Origin: JAGGSN01 sp965603725
GTDB lineage: Bacteria; Zixibacteria; MSB-5A5; UBA10806; 4484-95
DNA: 64,000 nt
Direction of reading: 5' to 3'
Assembly: GCA_965603725.1 (NCBI GenBank)
Contig: CBFDEC010000003.1
Coordinates: 57,149-121,148 of the forward strand
In this document: positions 15,317 through 23,861 of the stretch, one piece after another
Layout of the letters: every line of letters starts with the position of its first letter
Numbering within the stretch: the stretch's first letter is position 1
Notes under the pieces: model-generated
What the model was told of the DNA's origin: nothing
Seen by the model: only the letters and a program-made list of their open reading frames with translations
Database searches by the model: none
Made by a program: the position numbers and the translations under genes

Positions 15317-17794
15317 TTACATCGCTTTTTCAGGCTTAGACTCAGATTCTTGTTCTTCAGACCTGCTTAATGGTTTGAGTTTGAATGAAAGCTTGTCCTC
15401 ACCGTCGTTATGGAATATTTCGACATTGCAGCCGGTTGTGTAATCACCCTTTAGAATCTCCTCGGCAAGAGGGTCTTCCATATATCTCTGGATGGCGCGT
15501 TTCAATGGTCGGGCGCCAAAATTGGGGTCATAGCCTTTATCAGCCAGGAAGTTTCTGCTGGATTCAGTAAGACTAAACCGAATTCCCTTATCCTTCAACC
15601 GATCTTCGACATCTTTTAGGAGGATATCAATGATTTCAAGGATATGATCCCTGGTTAAAGGATGGAAAACGATAGTTTCATCTATACGGTTAATCAGTTC
15701 CGGATTGAAGGTTCGCTTGACTTCATCCATAATTCTATTTTTCATCGACTCGTAATCTGTTTGGGCATCGGCTTTCTGAAAACCGAGCGACTTTCCGGCT
15801 CTTGCCTGACGTGTTCCCATATTGGAAGTCATTATTACAACGGTATTGCGAAAATCGACTTTCCGGCCGAATGAGTCGGTTAACTGGCCCTCATCAAGAA
15901 GCTGCAGTAAAATATTGAACACCTCGGGATGGGCCTTTTCAATCTCATCCAATAAGACAACCGAATACGGTTTGCGCCGAACCTTCTCAGTGAGCTGGCC
16001 GCCCTCTTCATAACCAACATAGCCGGGAGGAGCTCCAATTAAACGAGAAACGGCAAATTTCTCCATGTATTCCGACATATCGATTCTTACCAACGCTTCT
16101 TCATCCTCAAATAGGAATTCCGATAGGGCTTTGGCAAGTTCAGTTTTGCCCACACCGGTCGGACCCAGGAATATAAACGAACCGATTGGCTTGTGCGGAT
16201 CTTTTAACCCTGCCCTGGTGCGGCGAATTGCCCTGGCAATAGCCGCAATAGATTCATTCTGCCCGACAATCCTTTTGGAGATATCTTTTTCCATCCTTAA
16301 TAATTTCTTCGATTCTTTCTCCTCGAGCTTGAAAAGGGGAATGCCGGTCATTTTGGAAATTACAGCCGAAATGTCTTCAGCTTTAAGTTCTGTTTTTTGG
16401 CTTGCCCGTTTTTCATCCCATTCTTTCTTTTCATTTTCCAATTGTTCTTTTTGGGATTTGATAGTATCACGAAGCTGGGCGGCTTTTTCAAATTCCTGAC
16501 CTTTTACAGCCAGGTCTTTTTGTTTTGTCAGTTCAATGATTTCATCCTCGAGCTGATTAAAAGTATCAGGTTTTGTATAAGCATTAAGATGAGCCCGGCT
16601 GCCTGTTTCATCGATAACATCAATTGCTTTGTCGGGCTGGAATTTCCCGGAAATATAACGGTCGGAAAGCTTGACAGCCGCTTCTATCGCCTCATCTGTA
16701 ATTTCAACTTTATGGTGTTCCTCGTAACGCTCCCGCAAACCTCTTAGAATTTCAATTGTATCTTCTGTGGTGGGCGGATTGATCATCACGGTCTGGAAAC
16801 GTCTGTCCAAAGCGCCATCTTTCTCAATATACTTACGATATTCATTTAGGGTTGTGGCGCCGATACACTGCAGTTCGCCGCGGGAAAGCGCAGGTTTAAA
16901 TATATTTGAAGCATCCAGACTGCCTTCTGCTCCACCGGCTCCTACTATTGTATGCAGTTCATCTATGAAGATTATGACGTCCTGAGAGTTTAATATTTCA
17001 TTCATTACCGCTTTAAGACGTTCCTCGAACTGTCCGCGATACTTTGTTCCGGCTACAAGCGAGGCCATATCAAGCGTCACAATCCGTTTTCCTTCAAGAG
17101 TTTGGGGAACTTTTCCCATAACAATCCGCTGAGCCAATCCCTCGGCAATAGCCGTCTTACCCACTCCCGGTTCGCCAATAAGAACCGGATTATTCTTTTT
17201 CCGTCTCGATAGAACCTGGGTCACCCGTTCAATCTCATCATCCCGACCGATAATTGGATCGAGCTTGGCTCTTCTGGCAAGCTCAGTAAGATCGCGGCCG
17301 AAATGGTCAAGCGCCGGCGTTTTGGATTTTTTACGTTTCTTGCCAAAAGCTGACGGTTTGCCCTGTTGGACGTTGCGCAATTCTTCGTATACTTCTTTGT
17401 AATCGATATCATACATCGACAGGACCTGGGAGGCGACTCCCTCCTCATCTTTTAACAAAGCCAGCAGAATGTGTTCGGTGTCGATATCCTTGGACTTGAG
17501 CGCCCGCGCTTCATTTCCCGAAATTTCCAGTGTTTTCTTTGCCCGGGCTGTCAGAGGGAGTTGACCCATCTGCATAGTGCCGCCCGATGGCTGAACGATT
17601 TCCTCAATCCCTTTTTTCAGTTCATTTAATTCCACACCTATATTTTGAAGTATTTCCGTTGCGGAACCTTCGCCGAGACGAACCAATCCCAGCAGGAGAT
17701 GTTCGGTGCCGATATAATCATGTTTCAGCCTGGCAGCTTCATCACGAGCATATTCAATTGCCCGTCTGGCTCTTTCGGTAAACATTTCATTCAT
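15317..17794 (-). CDS. clpC: ATP-dependent Clp protease ATP-binding subunit ClpC
   Basis: Encodes 825 residues, full length for ClpC, a two-ring AAA+ unfoldase that feeds ClpP and refolds or degrades damaged proteins. Two N-terminal Clp-N repeats (residues 1-145) lead to the first AAA+ module with Walker A GEPGVGKTAIAEG. A UVR-containing middle domain (QEFEKAAQLRDTIKSQKEQL) separates it from the second module with GPTGVGKTELAKAL. The UVR segment distinguishes ClpC from ClpA and ClpB. It lies 22 bases downstream of mcsB in a clpC-mcsB-mcsA order. No CtsR repressor gene is present. Confidence 0.96.
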   Translation of the reverse strand: MNEMFTERARRAIEYARDEAARLKHDYIGTEHLLLGLVRLGEGSATEILQNIGVELNELKKGIEEIVQPSGGTMQMGQLPLTARAKKTLEISGNEARALKSKDIDTEHILLALLKDEEGVASQVLSMYDIDYKEVYEELRNVQQGKPSAFGKKRKKSKTPALDHFGRDLTELARRAKLDPIIGRDDEIERVTQVLSRRKKNNPVLIGEPGVGKTAIAEGLAQRIVMGKVPQTLEGKRIVTLDMASLVAGTKYRGQFEERLKAVMNEILNSQDVIIFIDELHTIVGAGGAEGSLDASNIFKPALSRGELQCIGATTLNEYRKYIEKDGALDRRFQTVMINPPTTEDTIEILRGLRERYEEHHKVEITDEAIEAAVKLSDRYISGKFQPDKAIDVIDETGSRAHLNAYTKPDTFNQLEDEIIELTKQKDLAVKGQEFEKAAQLRDTIKSQKEQLENEKKEWDEKRASQKTELKAEDISAVISKMTGIPLFKLEEKESKKLLRMEKDISKRIVGQNESIAAIARAIRRTRAGLKDPHKPIGSFIFLGPTGVGKTELAKALSEFLFEDEEALVRIDMSEYMEKFAVSRLIGAPPGYVGYEEGGQLTEKVRRKPYSVVLLDEIEKAHPEVFNILLQLLDEGQLTDSFGRKVDFRNTVVIMTSNMGTRQARAGKSLGFQKADAQTDYESMKNRIMDEVKRTFNPELINRIDETIVFHPLTRDHILEIIDILLKDVEDRLKDKGIRFSLTESSRNFLADKGYDPNFGARPLKRAIQRYMEDPLAEEILKGDYTTGCNVEIFHNDGEDKLSFKLKPLSRSEEQESESKPEKAM

Positions 17795-17816
17795 ATTTCA
17801 ATCTCCCATCCCGGAA

Positions 17817-18869
17817 TTATTGTTTACTTGCTAAGTATTCTCTAACAAGGTCTGCTCTTACCATATCACGTTCTGTAGAATCCATCTCTCGATTATAATG
17901 CTTCTGGAGGTGCGCAGGCTGAGTAACGATCAACAATTCATTTATTTCCCCCAGGGTAACTTTATCTATTAACTTGAGCGATAGTCCAAGCCTTAAAGCC
18001 GATAAGAGGTTCATCACCTCGCCCGAGGACAGCACCCGGGCATTCTGTAAGATTCCATATGAGCGCCAGACTTTATCCTCGATCTGGTCAGAAGCGTCCT
18101 TCATTAAAGTTTCATGAGAGTTTATTTCATATTCGATTATTTGCTGGGTCACCTTGGCAAGTGAATCGATTATTTCCTCTTCCGAGCGGCCTAAAGTAGT
18201 CTGGTTGGAAATCTGGAACAGATTGCCCAAGACATCAGTCCCCTCGCCATAAAAGCCCCTGACCACAAGACCGACTTTAGAAATCCTGTTGATTACGTTA
18301 TCAATATCCCTGGTCAGCACCAGCCCGGGCAGGTGGATTAAGATTGACGCCCTCAATCCAGTGCCAACATTGGTGGGGCATGATGTAAGATGACCAAACG
18401 TATCATCGTATGCATATTCCATCTTGCGGCTAAGTTTATTATCCAGCTCTTCAGCCAGTTCCCAGCACTCATTCATCGATAAGCCGCCTGATATAACCTG
18501 CAAGCGGATATGGTCTTCTTCGTTAATCATTATTGATAAACGCTTAGAGTGGCTAATGTATAAGCCTCGCCCGGTACCATTTTTCATAAATTCCGGTGAA
18601 ATCAGATGCCGTTCAACCAAAAAATTCTGATCTAATGAGTTGATATCAGTAGAAAGATAAAAATTGCCATTTTTCAGAATACCGGCAGTTTCAAAGACAG
18701 CTTTAACAAATTCAATAATCTTATCACGGGTGTCGGTATCGGCTGATGGAGGAAACTTAAATTCCCTGAGGTTTCTGGCAAAGCGAATTCTTGAGGACAG
18801 AACTATCTCAGACTGGGGTTCCTTACCAGTCATCCAGGAGGTGGGTTCCTTGACAAAATCATCAAACAT
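17817..18869 (-). CDS. mcsB: Protein arginine kinase McsB
   Basis: Encodes 350 residues of the ATP:guanido phosphotransferase family. In Bacillus, McsB phosphorylates arginines and marks proteins for ClpCP. The N-terminal SSRIRFARNL, the VGTGLRASILIHLPGL block and the RGFYGEGTDVLGNLFQISNQ segment are diagnostic. Its ATG overlaps the mcsA stop by one base (TAATG), so the two are coupled. The finding of an arginine-kinase system in an LPS-type Gram-negative genome is unusual but has precedent in scattered phyla. Confidence 0.93.
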   Translation of the reverse strand: MFDDFVKEPTSWMTGKEPQSEIVLSSRIRFARNLREFKFPPSADTDTRDKIIEFVKAVFETAGILKNGNFYLSTDINSLDQNFLVERHLISPEFMKNGTGRGLYISHSKRLSIMINEEDHIRLQVISGGLSMNECWELAEELDNKLSRKMEYAYDDTFGHLTSCPTNVGTGLRASILIHLPGLVLTRDIDNVINRISKVGLVVRGFYGEGTDVLGNLFQISNQTTLGRSEEEIIDSLAKVTQQIIEYEINSHETLMKDASDQIEDKVWRSYGILQNARVLSSGEVMNLLSALRLGLSLKLIDKVTLGEINELLIVTQPAHLQKHYNREMDSTERDMVRADLVREYLASKQ

Positions 18870-19396
18870 TAATTGACCTCCTTTTTCGCCTCAAGGGATA
18901 ATTCCTTGATCCGGTCCCGTAATTCAGCCGCCATCTCGAAATTTTCAGCCTCAATTGCCTGTTTTAATTCATCTCTTAAGCGTTTTTCTTCACGCAATGT
19001 CTTATATTCTTCAGTTGCCGTTTCAGCTACCTGACCGCGATGTTCAGCCGAGCCGTGAATTCGCCGGAGAAGGTTGGTAAGTTCGACTCGAAATGCCTGG
19101 TAACATTCAGCGCATCCCAGCCGTCCTATTTGCCCAAACTCGGTGAATGTCAAACCGCAATTAGGGCATTTCAAATCCACCTTTTTCCCCGTAAGATTAT
19201 CGTCTGTCTTCGGCTTAACAGGACCAATCATCCCGGATACAATTTCTGCAAGAGGAAATGGCATCTGTTCGAACGGTGAATGAAATCCTCTTTTCTCGGC
19301 ACAAATCTTACAGAGATTTAAGACGACTTTTTCATTATTCACAATTTGCGTCAAATGAATAGTTGCTTCGTTTTTATTACAGTCTTGACATAACAT
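18869..19396 (-). CDS. mcsA: McsA-like activator with zinc fingers and UVR motif
   Basis: Encodes 175 residues. Two pairs of CxxC motifs at the N-terminus (CQDC, CKIC) and two more in the middle (CPNC, CAEC) fit the zinc sites of McsA, the activator of McsB. The C-terminus is a UvrB/UvrC-type helical hairpin (AIEAENFEMAAELRDRIKEL). It is the first gene of the mcsA-mcsB-clpC operon; in Firmicutes a CtsR repressor gene would precede it, but here only 65 bases separate it from the LolD-like gene. Confidence 0.9.
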   Translation of the reverse strand: MLCQDCNKNEATIHLTQIVNNEKVVLNLCKICAEKRGFHSPFEQMPFPLAEIVSGMIGPVKPKTDDNLTGKKVDLKCPNCGLTFTEFGQIGRLGCAECYQAFRVELTNLLRRIHGSAEHRGQVAETATEEYKTLREEKRLRDELKQAIEAENFEMAAELRDRIKELSLEAKKEVN

Positions 19397-19461
19397 CTGT
19401 TTCCTCTACTATCTTAAACAATTAATTATCTTCAACTGTTCCAATAAACATTTTGGCACAC

Positions 19462-20184
19462 TTAGTTAACAATAACCATTTTAACGACGCCATTTTCCAT
19501 AAGAAAATGCTTACCGACTCTTTCTGCCAGACGGGAGTTATGAGTCGCAATTAAGAATGTTTGATTCAATTCATTGTTTAGCCTTTCAAACAAATCCATT
19601 AGAGCATTACCTGCTTTAAGATCAAGGTTTCCAGTAGGTTCATCGGCATATACAACCTCAGGTTTATTAAAGAGGGCTCTGGCGATTGCAGCACGTTGCG
19701 TCTCACCTCCGGAAAGTTGATTAGGGAAATGAGTTTCCCGATCAGATAATCCCACATCCCCAAGCAGTTCTTTTGCTCTGTTTTCGGCCTCGATTCTCTT
19801 AATCCCGCTTATCAGACCAGGCATCATCACATTTTCCAGGGCATTAAATTCCGGCAATAAATGGTGAAACTGGTAGACGAAACCGACTTTTTCATTGCGG
19901 AACGTCGCCAGTTCTTTTGGATTAAGGCTTCCAATATCTGTGGCCCGATACTTTATCCGACCCGATTCAGGGTTATCAAGCGTCCCCAGAATATGAAGCA
20001 GGGTGGATTTTCCAGTTCCGGAAGCGCCCAGCAACACCGCCATATCACCAGCTTGAAGCTTAAGGTTGACGCCTTTTAAAACCTCAAGATCTTCATCGCC
20101 TGAAACAAACCTTTTAAATATATTTTCGGCAGAAAGGATGTTTTGCTGAGCCATCGGCTGATTTTCGGTCTTAGATTTATTCAT
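19462..20184 (-). CDS. lolD: LolD-like ABC transporter ATP-binding protein
   Basis: Encodes 240 residues with Walker A GASGTGKSTL, the signature LSGGETQRAAIARAL and Walker B VVYADEPTGNLDL, typical of the MacB/LolD group. With the permease upstream it would form an inner-membrane complex that releases lipoproteins to the outer-membrane pathway. I choose the ATG at 20184, which overlaps the permease end by 8 bases. An in-frame TTG at 20199 would lengthen the overlap without a better ribosome site. Assignment to Lol rather than another MacB-type exporter rests on the LolC-like partner. Confidence 0.85.
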   Translation of the reverse strand: MNKSKTENQPMAQQNILSAENIFKRFVSGDEDLEVLKGVNLKLQAGDMAVLLGASGTGKSTLLHILGTLDNPESGRIKYRATDIGSLNPKELATFRNEKVGFVYQFHHLLPEFNALENVMMPGLISGIKRIEAENRAKELLGDVGLSDRETHFPNQLSGGETQRAAIARALFNKPEVVYADEPTGNLDLKAGNALMDLFERLNNELNQTFLIATHNSRLAERVGKHFLMENGVVKMVIVN

Positions 20185-21406
20185 ATCTAATCGCCTCAAC
20201 CGGATTTAAGCCGGCAGCCCTGGTAGCGGGATAAATTGTCGCTAAAAACGACAGCACAAAGGCCGCCAGCGCAACACTGACAAAATCAAAAAACTGCATC
20301 TGAATCGGCAAGGCGCTTATAAAATAATACTCCTCCGGCAGGGAGATTATACTGAATTCCAATTGTAAATAGCAAAGGGTAAAACCTAAAATACATCCGG
20401 TAACAGCGCCCAAACCGCCGATTGTTATCCCCTGGTAGATAAAGATCCTTCTAATCGCCGGGGCTGACATCCCCAGTGACATCAAAACACCGATATCCTT
20501 CTTTTTCTCCAGAACGACCATTATCAATGAGGAAACTATATTAAACGCCGCAACTGCGATGATGAGTGAGAGAGTAAGGAAGCTGGCCCATTTCTCAAGC
20601 GTTAACCAGGAAAACAGATTTTTATTCATCATTTTCCAGTCTGTTGAATAATACCTATACCCTACCGCCCTATCGATTTCAATAGAAATTTTATCAGCCT
20701 TGTAAAAATCTGTTGTCTTAACGGCCAGATTGGTAATAGCGCTGTCCAGATTAAAAAGGGACTGGGCGGCTTCCAAAGGAATGTACACTAAGTTGCCGTC
20801 ATATTCATACATGCCGGTCTCAAATACTCCGGCAATCCGACAGGCCATCGCCTTGGGAATCAAACCGGTAAGACTGGAAACAGCCTCTTTTAATGAGAAC
20901 AATTTAATCTTATCGTTTAAGCCGACTCCAAAGCGGTCGGCCAGGTTTACTCCCAGCCAGACACCAACAGCGGAACTATCGCCTGTTTCGAAAGTCAAGT
21001 CGTTAGTCAGCAGGTAATCGCTTATTCTGGAAACTTTCTTTTCGTATTCCGGGATAATGCCTCTTACCACGACACCGTCTGACTCGGTCTTGCTGGCTAT
21101 GGCGCATTTGCTGAAAATTATCGGCGAGACGGCAACCACTCTCTCAACTTTCATGACCGTATCAGCCAGCGCCTGCCAATTCTCAATGGGGCCGTGGGTT
21201 ATATGATTTACTAAAATATCTGAACCTGTCCCGATTATTCTTGAACGAACTTCCGACTCAAAGCCGTTCATTATCGATAGTACAACTGCCAGGGCAGCAA
21301 CGCCTATTATGACGCCGCCTATCGAAATAAACGTGATAACAGATACTATACCGTAGCGATGTCTTGAGCGCATGTACCGTTTGGCTATATCGAATTCTAA
21401 GGACAT
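20177..21406 (-). CDS. lolC: LolC/LolE-family lipoprotein-releasing permease
   Basis: Encodes 409 residues. One membrane helix near residues 22-47 (IISIGGVIIGVAALAVVLSIMNGFESE) is followed by a periplasmic MacB-like domain of about 200 residues and three C-terminal helices. The motif SIMNGFESEVR after the first helix is typical of LolC and LolE. A single permease gene is present, so the complex would be a homodimer with LolD. It ends in the LolD gene (8-base overlap) and begins 8 bases after lysS, forming a lysS-lolC-lolD transcript. Confidence 0.9.
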   Translation of the reverse strand: MSLEFDIAKRYMRSRHRYGIVSVITFISIGGVIIGVAALAVVLSIMNGFESEVRSRIIGTGSDILVNHITHGPIENWQALADTVMKVERVVAVSPIIFSKCAIASKTESDGVVVRGIIPEYEKKVSRISDYLLTNDLTFETGDSSAVGVWLGVNLADRFGVGLNDKIKLFSLKEAVSSLTGLIPKAMACRIAGVFETGMYEYDGNLVYIPLEAAQSLFNLDSAITNLAVKTTDFYKADKISIEIDRAVGYRYYSTDWKMMNKNLFSWLTLEKWASFLTLSLIIAVAAFNIVSSLIMVVLEKKKDIGVLMSLGMSAPAIRRIFIYQGITIGGLGAVTGCILGFTLCYLQLEFSIISLPEEYYFISALPIQMQFFDFVSVALAAFVLSFLATIYPATRAAGLNPVEAIRYE

Positions 21407-21414
21407 ATAAAAGC

Positions 21415-22875
21415 TTATTCCTCTGGTTTCATAGTTGGGAAAAATATTATATCTCTAATAGACGGCGAGTTTGTCAACAACATGACTACCCTGTCTATCC
21501 CGATCCCGTAACCTGCGGTTGGCGGCATGCCGTGCTCAAGGGCGAAAATGAAATCCTCGTCAACCGGATGGGCTTCCTCGTGACCCCGCTCCATTAGCTC
21601 CGATTGTGCCTCCATCCGATGACGCTGGTCCTGGGGGTCGTTCAATTCTGAAAAAGCGTTGCCGAACTCAACCCCGGAGACAAACAACTCGAATCTTTCT
21701 GCCAGGCGCGGATCATCCCGATGCACCTTGGCCAGCGGCGACAGTTCAATCGGGTAATCCTTTACAAATGTCGGCTGGATTAAATGCGGTTCGACAAAAT
21801 GGCTGAAAAAGGCATCGAAATAATCTCCTCTCCCTTTCAATCCCTCGGTTTTTATCTCGAATCTTTCTGCCAGTTTTGACAGTTCCTCTTCTGTCATATT
21901 GATTATTTCAAATCCGCAAATTCTGGTGATGCCCTCAAAGAAAGGAATAACTGCAAAAGGTCTGTTGAAATCGATTTCGTGATTGCCGAAAAGCAGCGTT
22001 TCGGAGCCGGCAATAGTTCTGGCCAGATGTCTGTACATCTTTTCCAGCAAGTCCATCAGGTCGTTATAATCGGCATAAGCCCAGTAGAATTCGAGCATGG
22101 TAAATTCGGGGTTATGGTATTTATCCATACCCTCGTTGCGAAAATCCTTAGCGATTTCATAGACTTTTTCAAAGCCGCCTATTATCAGCCTTTTAAGATA
22201 CAACTCATCCGCTATTCTCAAGTAGAGGTCTAAATCGAGTGCGTTATGATGAGTAACAAACGGCCGGGCTGCCGCTCCGCCGTAAACGGGCTGTAAAACC
22301 GGAGTCTCGACCTCTACAAAACCGCGCTCTTCTAAAAATTTCCGAATCTCCTTAATAACCATGGCTCGTTTTATAAACAGCTCTTTTATCTCCGGGTTGG
22401 CTATCAAATCGAGATAGCGCCGACGATAACGCAGCTCTTTATCCTGCAGCCCATGCCACTTCTCCGGCAAAGGACGAAGAGACTTGGCAAGGATTTCAGC
22501 CGTTTCGACTTTGATAGTAATCTCCTCGGTTTTAGTTTTAAAAACAGTTCCCTCAACTCCCAAAAAATCGCCGATATCGATATTCTTAAACAGGCTAAAA
22601 TTATCACCCAGGATATCTTTACGGGCATATATTTGCAGTCTGCCATCGTCGTCGCCAAGGTGAGCAAACAGGGTTTTACCGTGACCGCGAAGGCTTAATA
22701 CCCGTCCGGCAAATTTGACCTTCGTACCATCTCCGGCAAGTTTTTCGAAACCGCTCAGGATTTCAGTCGAGCCATGTGTTTTATCAAACCTGTATGGGTA
22801 CGGATTTATTCCCTCGCCTCGTAAAGCCTCAAGTTTTTCCAGGCGATGTTTTATATAATCCGGTCTGTTTTCCAC
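21415..22875 (-). CDS. lysS: Lysine--tRNA ligase (class II)
   Basis: Encodes 486 residues of the class II type. The N-terminal anticodon-binding OB-fold contains VKFAGRVLSLRGHGKTLFAHL. The catalytic core shows class II motif 2-like FRNEGMDKYHNPEFTMLEFY and motif 3-like GYGIGIDRVVMLL near the C-terminus. It charges tRNA-Lys in the cytoplasm. The start is GTG at 22875 after GGAGGAG, and a good promoter lies 24 bases upstream. It appears to head the lysS-lolC-lolD operon. I saw no T-box leader. Confidence 0.96.
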   Translation of the reverse strand: MENRPDYIKHRLEKLEALRGEGINPYPYRFDKTHGSTEILSGFEKLAGDGTKVKFAGRVLSLRGHGKTLFAHLGDDDGRLQIYARKDILGDNFSLFKNIDIGDFLGVEGTVFKTKTEEITIKVETAEILAKSLRPLPEKWHGLQDKELRYRRRYLDLIANPEIKELFIKRAMVIKEIRKFLEERGFVEVETPVLQPVYGGAAARPFVTHHNALDLDLYLRIADELYLKRLIIGGFEKVYEIAKDFRNEGMDKYHNPEFTMLEFYWAYADYNDLMDLLEKMYRHLARTIAGSETLLFGNHEIDFNRPFAVIPFFEGITRICGFEIINMTEEELSKLAERFEIKTEGLKGRGDYFDAFFSHFVEPHLIQPTFVKDYPIELSPLAKVHRDDPRLAERFELFVSGVEFGNAFSELNDPQDQRHRMEAQSELMERGHEEAHPVDEDFIFALEHGMPPTAGYGIGIDRVVMLLTNSPSIRDIIFFPTMKPEE

Positions 22876-22898
22876 ATCTCCTCCATAATAGATTATAT

Positions 22899-22927
22899 AT
22901 ATTACAATAACAGATTGAATTAGTCAA
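22899..22927 (-). promoter_or_regulatory. Sigma-70-like promoter for the lysS operon
   Basis: On the minus strand, TTGACT (22922-22927) and TAATAT (22899-22904) are separated by exactly 17 bases. This is the best match to the sigma-70 consensus in the window and predicts a short leader for lysS. Confidence 0.65.
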
Positions 22928-23075
22928 GGCCGACAAGCCATCAGGAGTTTCCCCGAAAAAGTCTTAAAATATATCAGATGGTTCAATAATGCCGCTGCCA
23001 TAACAAGAAAAACCGCAAGAATCTGAATTCCGAAAGTTCCTTACGGGTCTATCCGTGTTCTCAGGCTCCTCAAAG

Positions 23076-23118
23076 GATAGCATAACTCTGCTTACTGAAA
23101 AAGGCTTATAATGCTATC
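23076..23118. repeat. Inverted repeat, possible structured RNA
   Basis: GATAGCAT (23076-23083) and ATGCTATC (23111-23118) are perfectly complementary around a 27-base loop. A small ACGG/CCGT hairpin lies just upstream near 23043-23056. Whether it is transcribed is unknown. Confidence 0.4.
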
Positions 23119-23187
23119 TGTCCCCCAGGTTGGAATCAAATTAAACGCTTAAAAAAATCCAAAATAAATCAAAAATATTAATATCTA

Positions 23188-23204
23188 CTGACAGGTTCTG
23201 TCAG
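23188..23204. repeat. Short hairpin CTGACAG-GTT-CTGTCAG
   Basis: A 7-base perfect stem with a 3-base loop, about 40 bases upstream of the 47-codon ORF. It could be an operator or an RNA hairpin; it has no T-run. Confidence 0.45.
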
Positions 23205-23241
23205 TGGGCGGGTTAATAATATTAACAAAAGGGGGACCAAG

Positions 23242-23385
23242 GTGCATATCCGGGGAGTATTCTCTAACATGTGCTTCGGGGGAATAGTCATGTTAGGGAT
23301 GCTTCTCGTTTTGTTTGATATCTTATTTATTATTGGTCGGGTTTGTTATTTCATTAATCCTCTATGGACTTCGTTTGGAACATAA
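23242..23385 (+). CDS. Possible 47-residue membrane protein
   Basis: A GTG at 23242 lies 6 bases after GGGGG and opens a frame of 47 codons ending in TAA. The product has a basic N-terminus (VHIRGVFSNM) followed by a long hydrophobic stretch (GGIVMLGMLLVLFDILFIIG) and a short tail ending WTSFGT, the layout of a single-span small membrane protein. Its codons overlap an inverted repeat (CTAACATG/CATGTTAG), so it could instead be a structured RNA. I know no homologue. Support is the ribosome site and the hydropathy only. Confidence 0.35.
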   Translation: MHIRGVFSNMCFGGIVMLGMLLVLFDILFIIGRVCYFINPLWTSFGT

Positions 23386-23572
23386 TCAACAAGGCTGAGA
23401 GATAAGCTATTATAATGTTACATAATTTTCTTGATAGTATCAATATATGAATGTTTAAAAAAAAGAGATGCCGTCTCCCTTTGGTTTTTTTATACTAATG
23501 CCGTTTCAACTAAGGTTGTATGAATTATTAATAATAGGCGAGACTTTCCAGAGCCGGCTGTTTTATCAAAAC

Positions 23573-23618
23573 AAGGCAGGGTCGTCCGCTAAGACGGACT
23601 GCCCTGCCTTTCTTTTTA
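23573..23618 (+). terminator. Strong GC-rich hairpin with T-run (repeat family)
   Basis: The arms AAGGCAGGG and CCCTGCCTT enclose a second stem GTCCG/CGGAC and are followed by TCTTTTT. The same arms occur at 28452-28486, so this is a repeated element that works as an intrinsic terminator. Here it would end a plus-strand transcript that has no recognised gene other than the 47-codon ORF. Confidence 0.7.
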
Positions 23619-23697
23619 GATTTAGGGTAGGCTTCTCATAATCCCTTACAGCTACTTTATTATAAATTTCGACACCTTTTTTAATTAACTTTTTCCC

Positions 23698-23726
23698 TTG
23701 ACGTTGGCAAAAAAATTATGTAAATA
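23698..23726 (+). promoter_or_regulatory. Promoter-like boxes upstream of the subtilase gene
   Basis: TTGACG (23698-23703) is followed after 17 bases by TAAATA (23721-23726). The -35 box is good and the -10 box poor. It would give a leader of about 130 bases containing the 6-codon ORF. Confidence 0.35.
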
Positions 23727-23789
23727 TTACAAGTTTAATAAAAAAGACATTTAACAAAACAGAAACACAATCAATCATAAGGAGGTCTA

Positions 23790-23810
23790 ATGGAAAAAAA
23801 CCGATTTTAA
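23790..23810 (+). CDS. Six-codon leader ORF with a near-perfect Shine-Dalgarno
   Basis: AAGGAGG at 23779-23785 is followed 4 bases later by ATG, then codons for EKNRF and TAA. The Shine-Dalgarno is stronger than that of the subtilase gene itself, which starts 51 bases downstream. It may be a translated leader peptide, or the residue of an older start. Function is unknown. Confidence 0.35.
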   Translation: MEKNRF

Positions 23811-23861
23811 AAGGTCGTTTAATTTTCTAAAAGTAAAATTAAAAAGAGGAGTAAAAGAATC

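Larger units (their letters stand above)
22928..23861. other. Intergenic region of 930 bases with hairpins and tiny ORFs
   Basis: No gene of ordinary size is visible on either strand. The region contains a GATAGCAT/ATGCTATC inverted repeat (23076-23118), a CTGACAG-GTT-CTGTCAG hairpin (23188-23204), a 47-codon hydrophobic ORF, a CTAACATG/CATGTTAG inverted repeat inside that ORF, a strong terminator-like repeat (23573-23618), promoter-like boxes and a 6-codon ORF before the subtilase gene. A plus-strand terminator with no large gene upstream suggests a small transcript in 23000-23570. I could not match it to tmRNA, RNase P, SRP, 6S or any riboswitch consensus that I know. Confidence 0.5.

Noticed and set aside
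22876..23160. T-box leader upstream of lysS
   Set aside because: The conserved T-box sequence and specifier stem are absent, and a good promoter lies only about 25 bases before the start.
23380..23400. AAGGCTGAGAGATAA, similar to the TPP riboswitch core
   Set aside because: The flanking GGGG/ACCC helix and the second conserved half are missing, and the next gene is not thiamin-related.
23455..23495. GAGA-TGCCG-TCTC with flanking A and T runs as a terminator
   Set aside because: The stem is only four pairs, too weak compared with the nearby hairpin at 23573.
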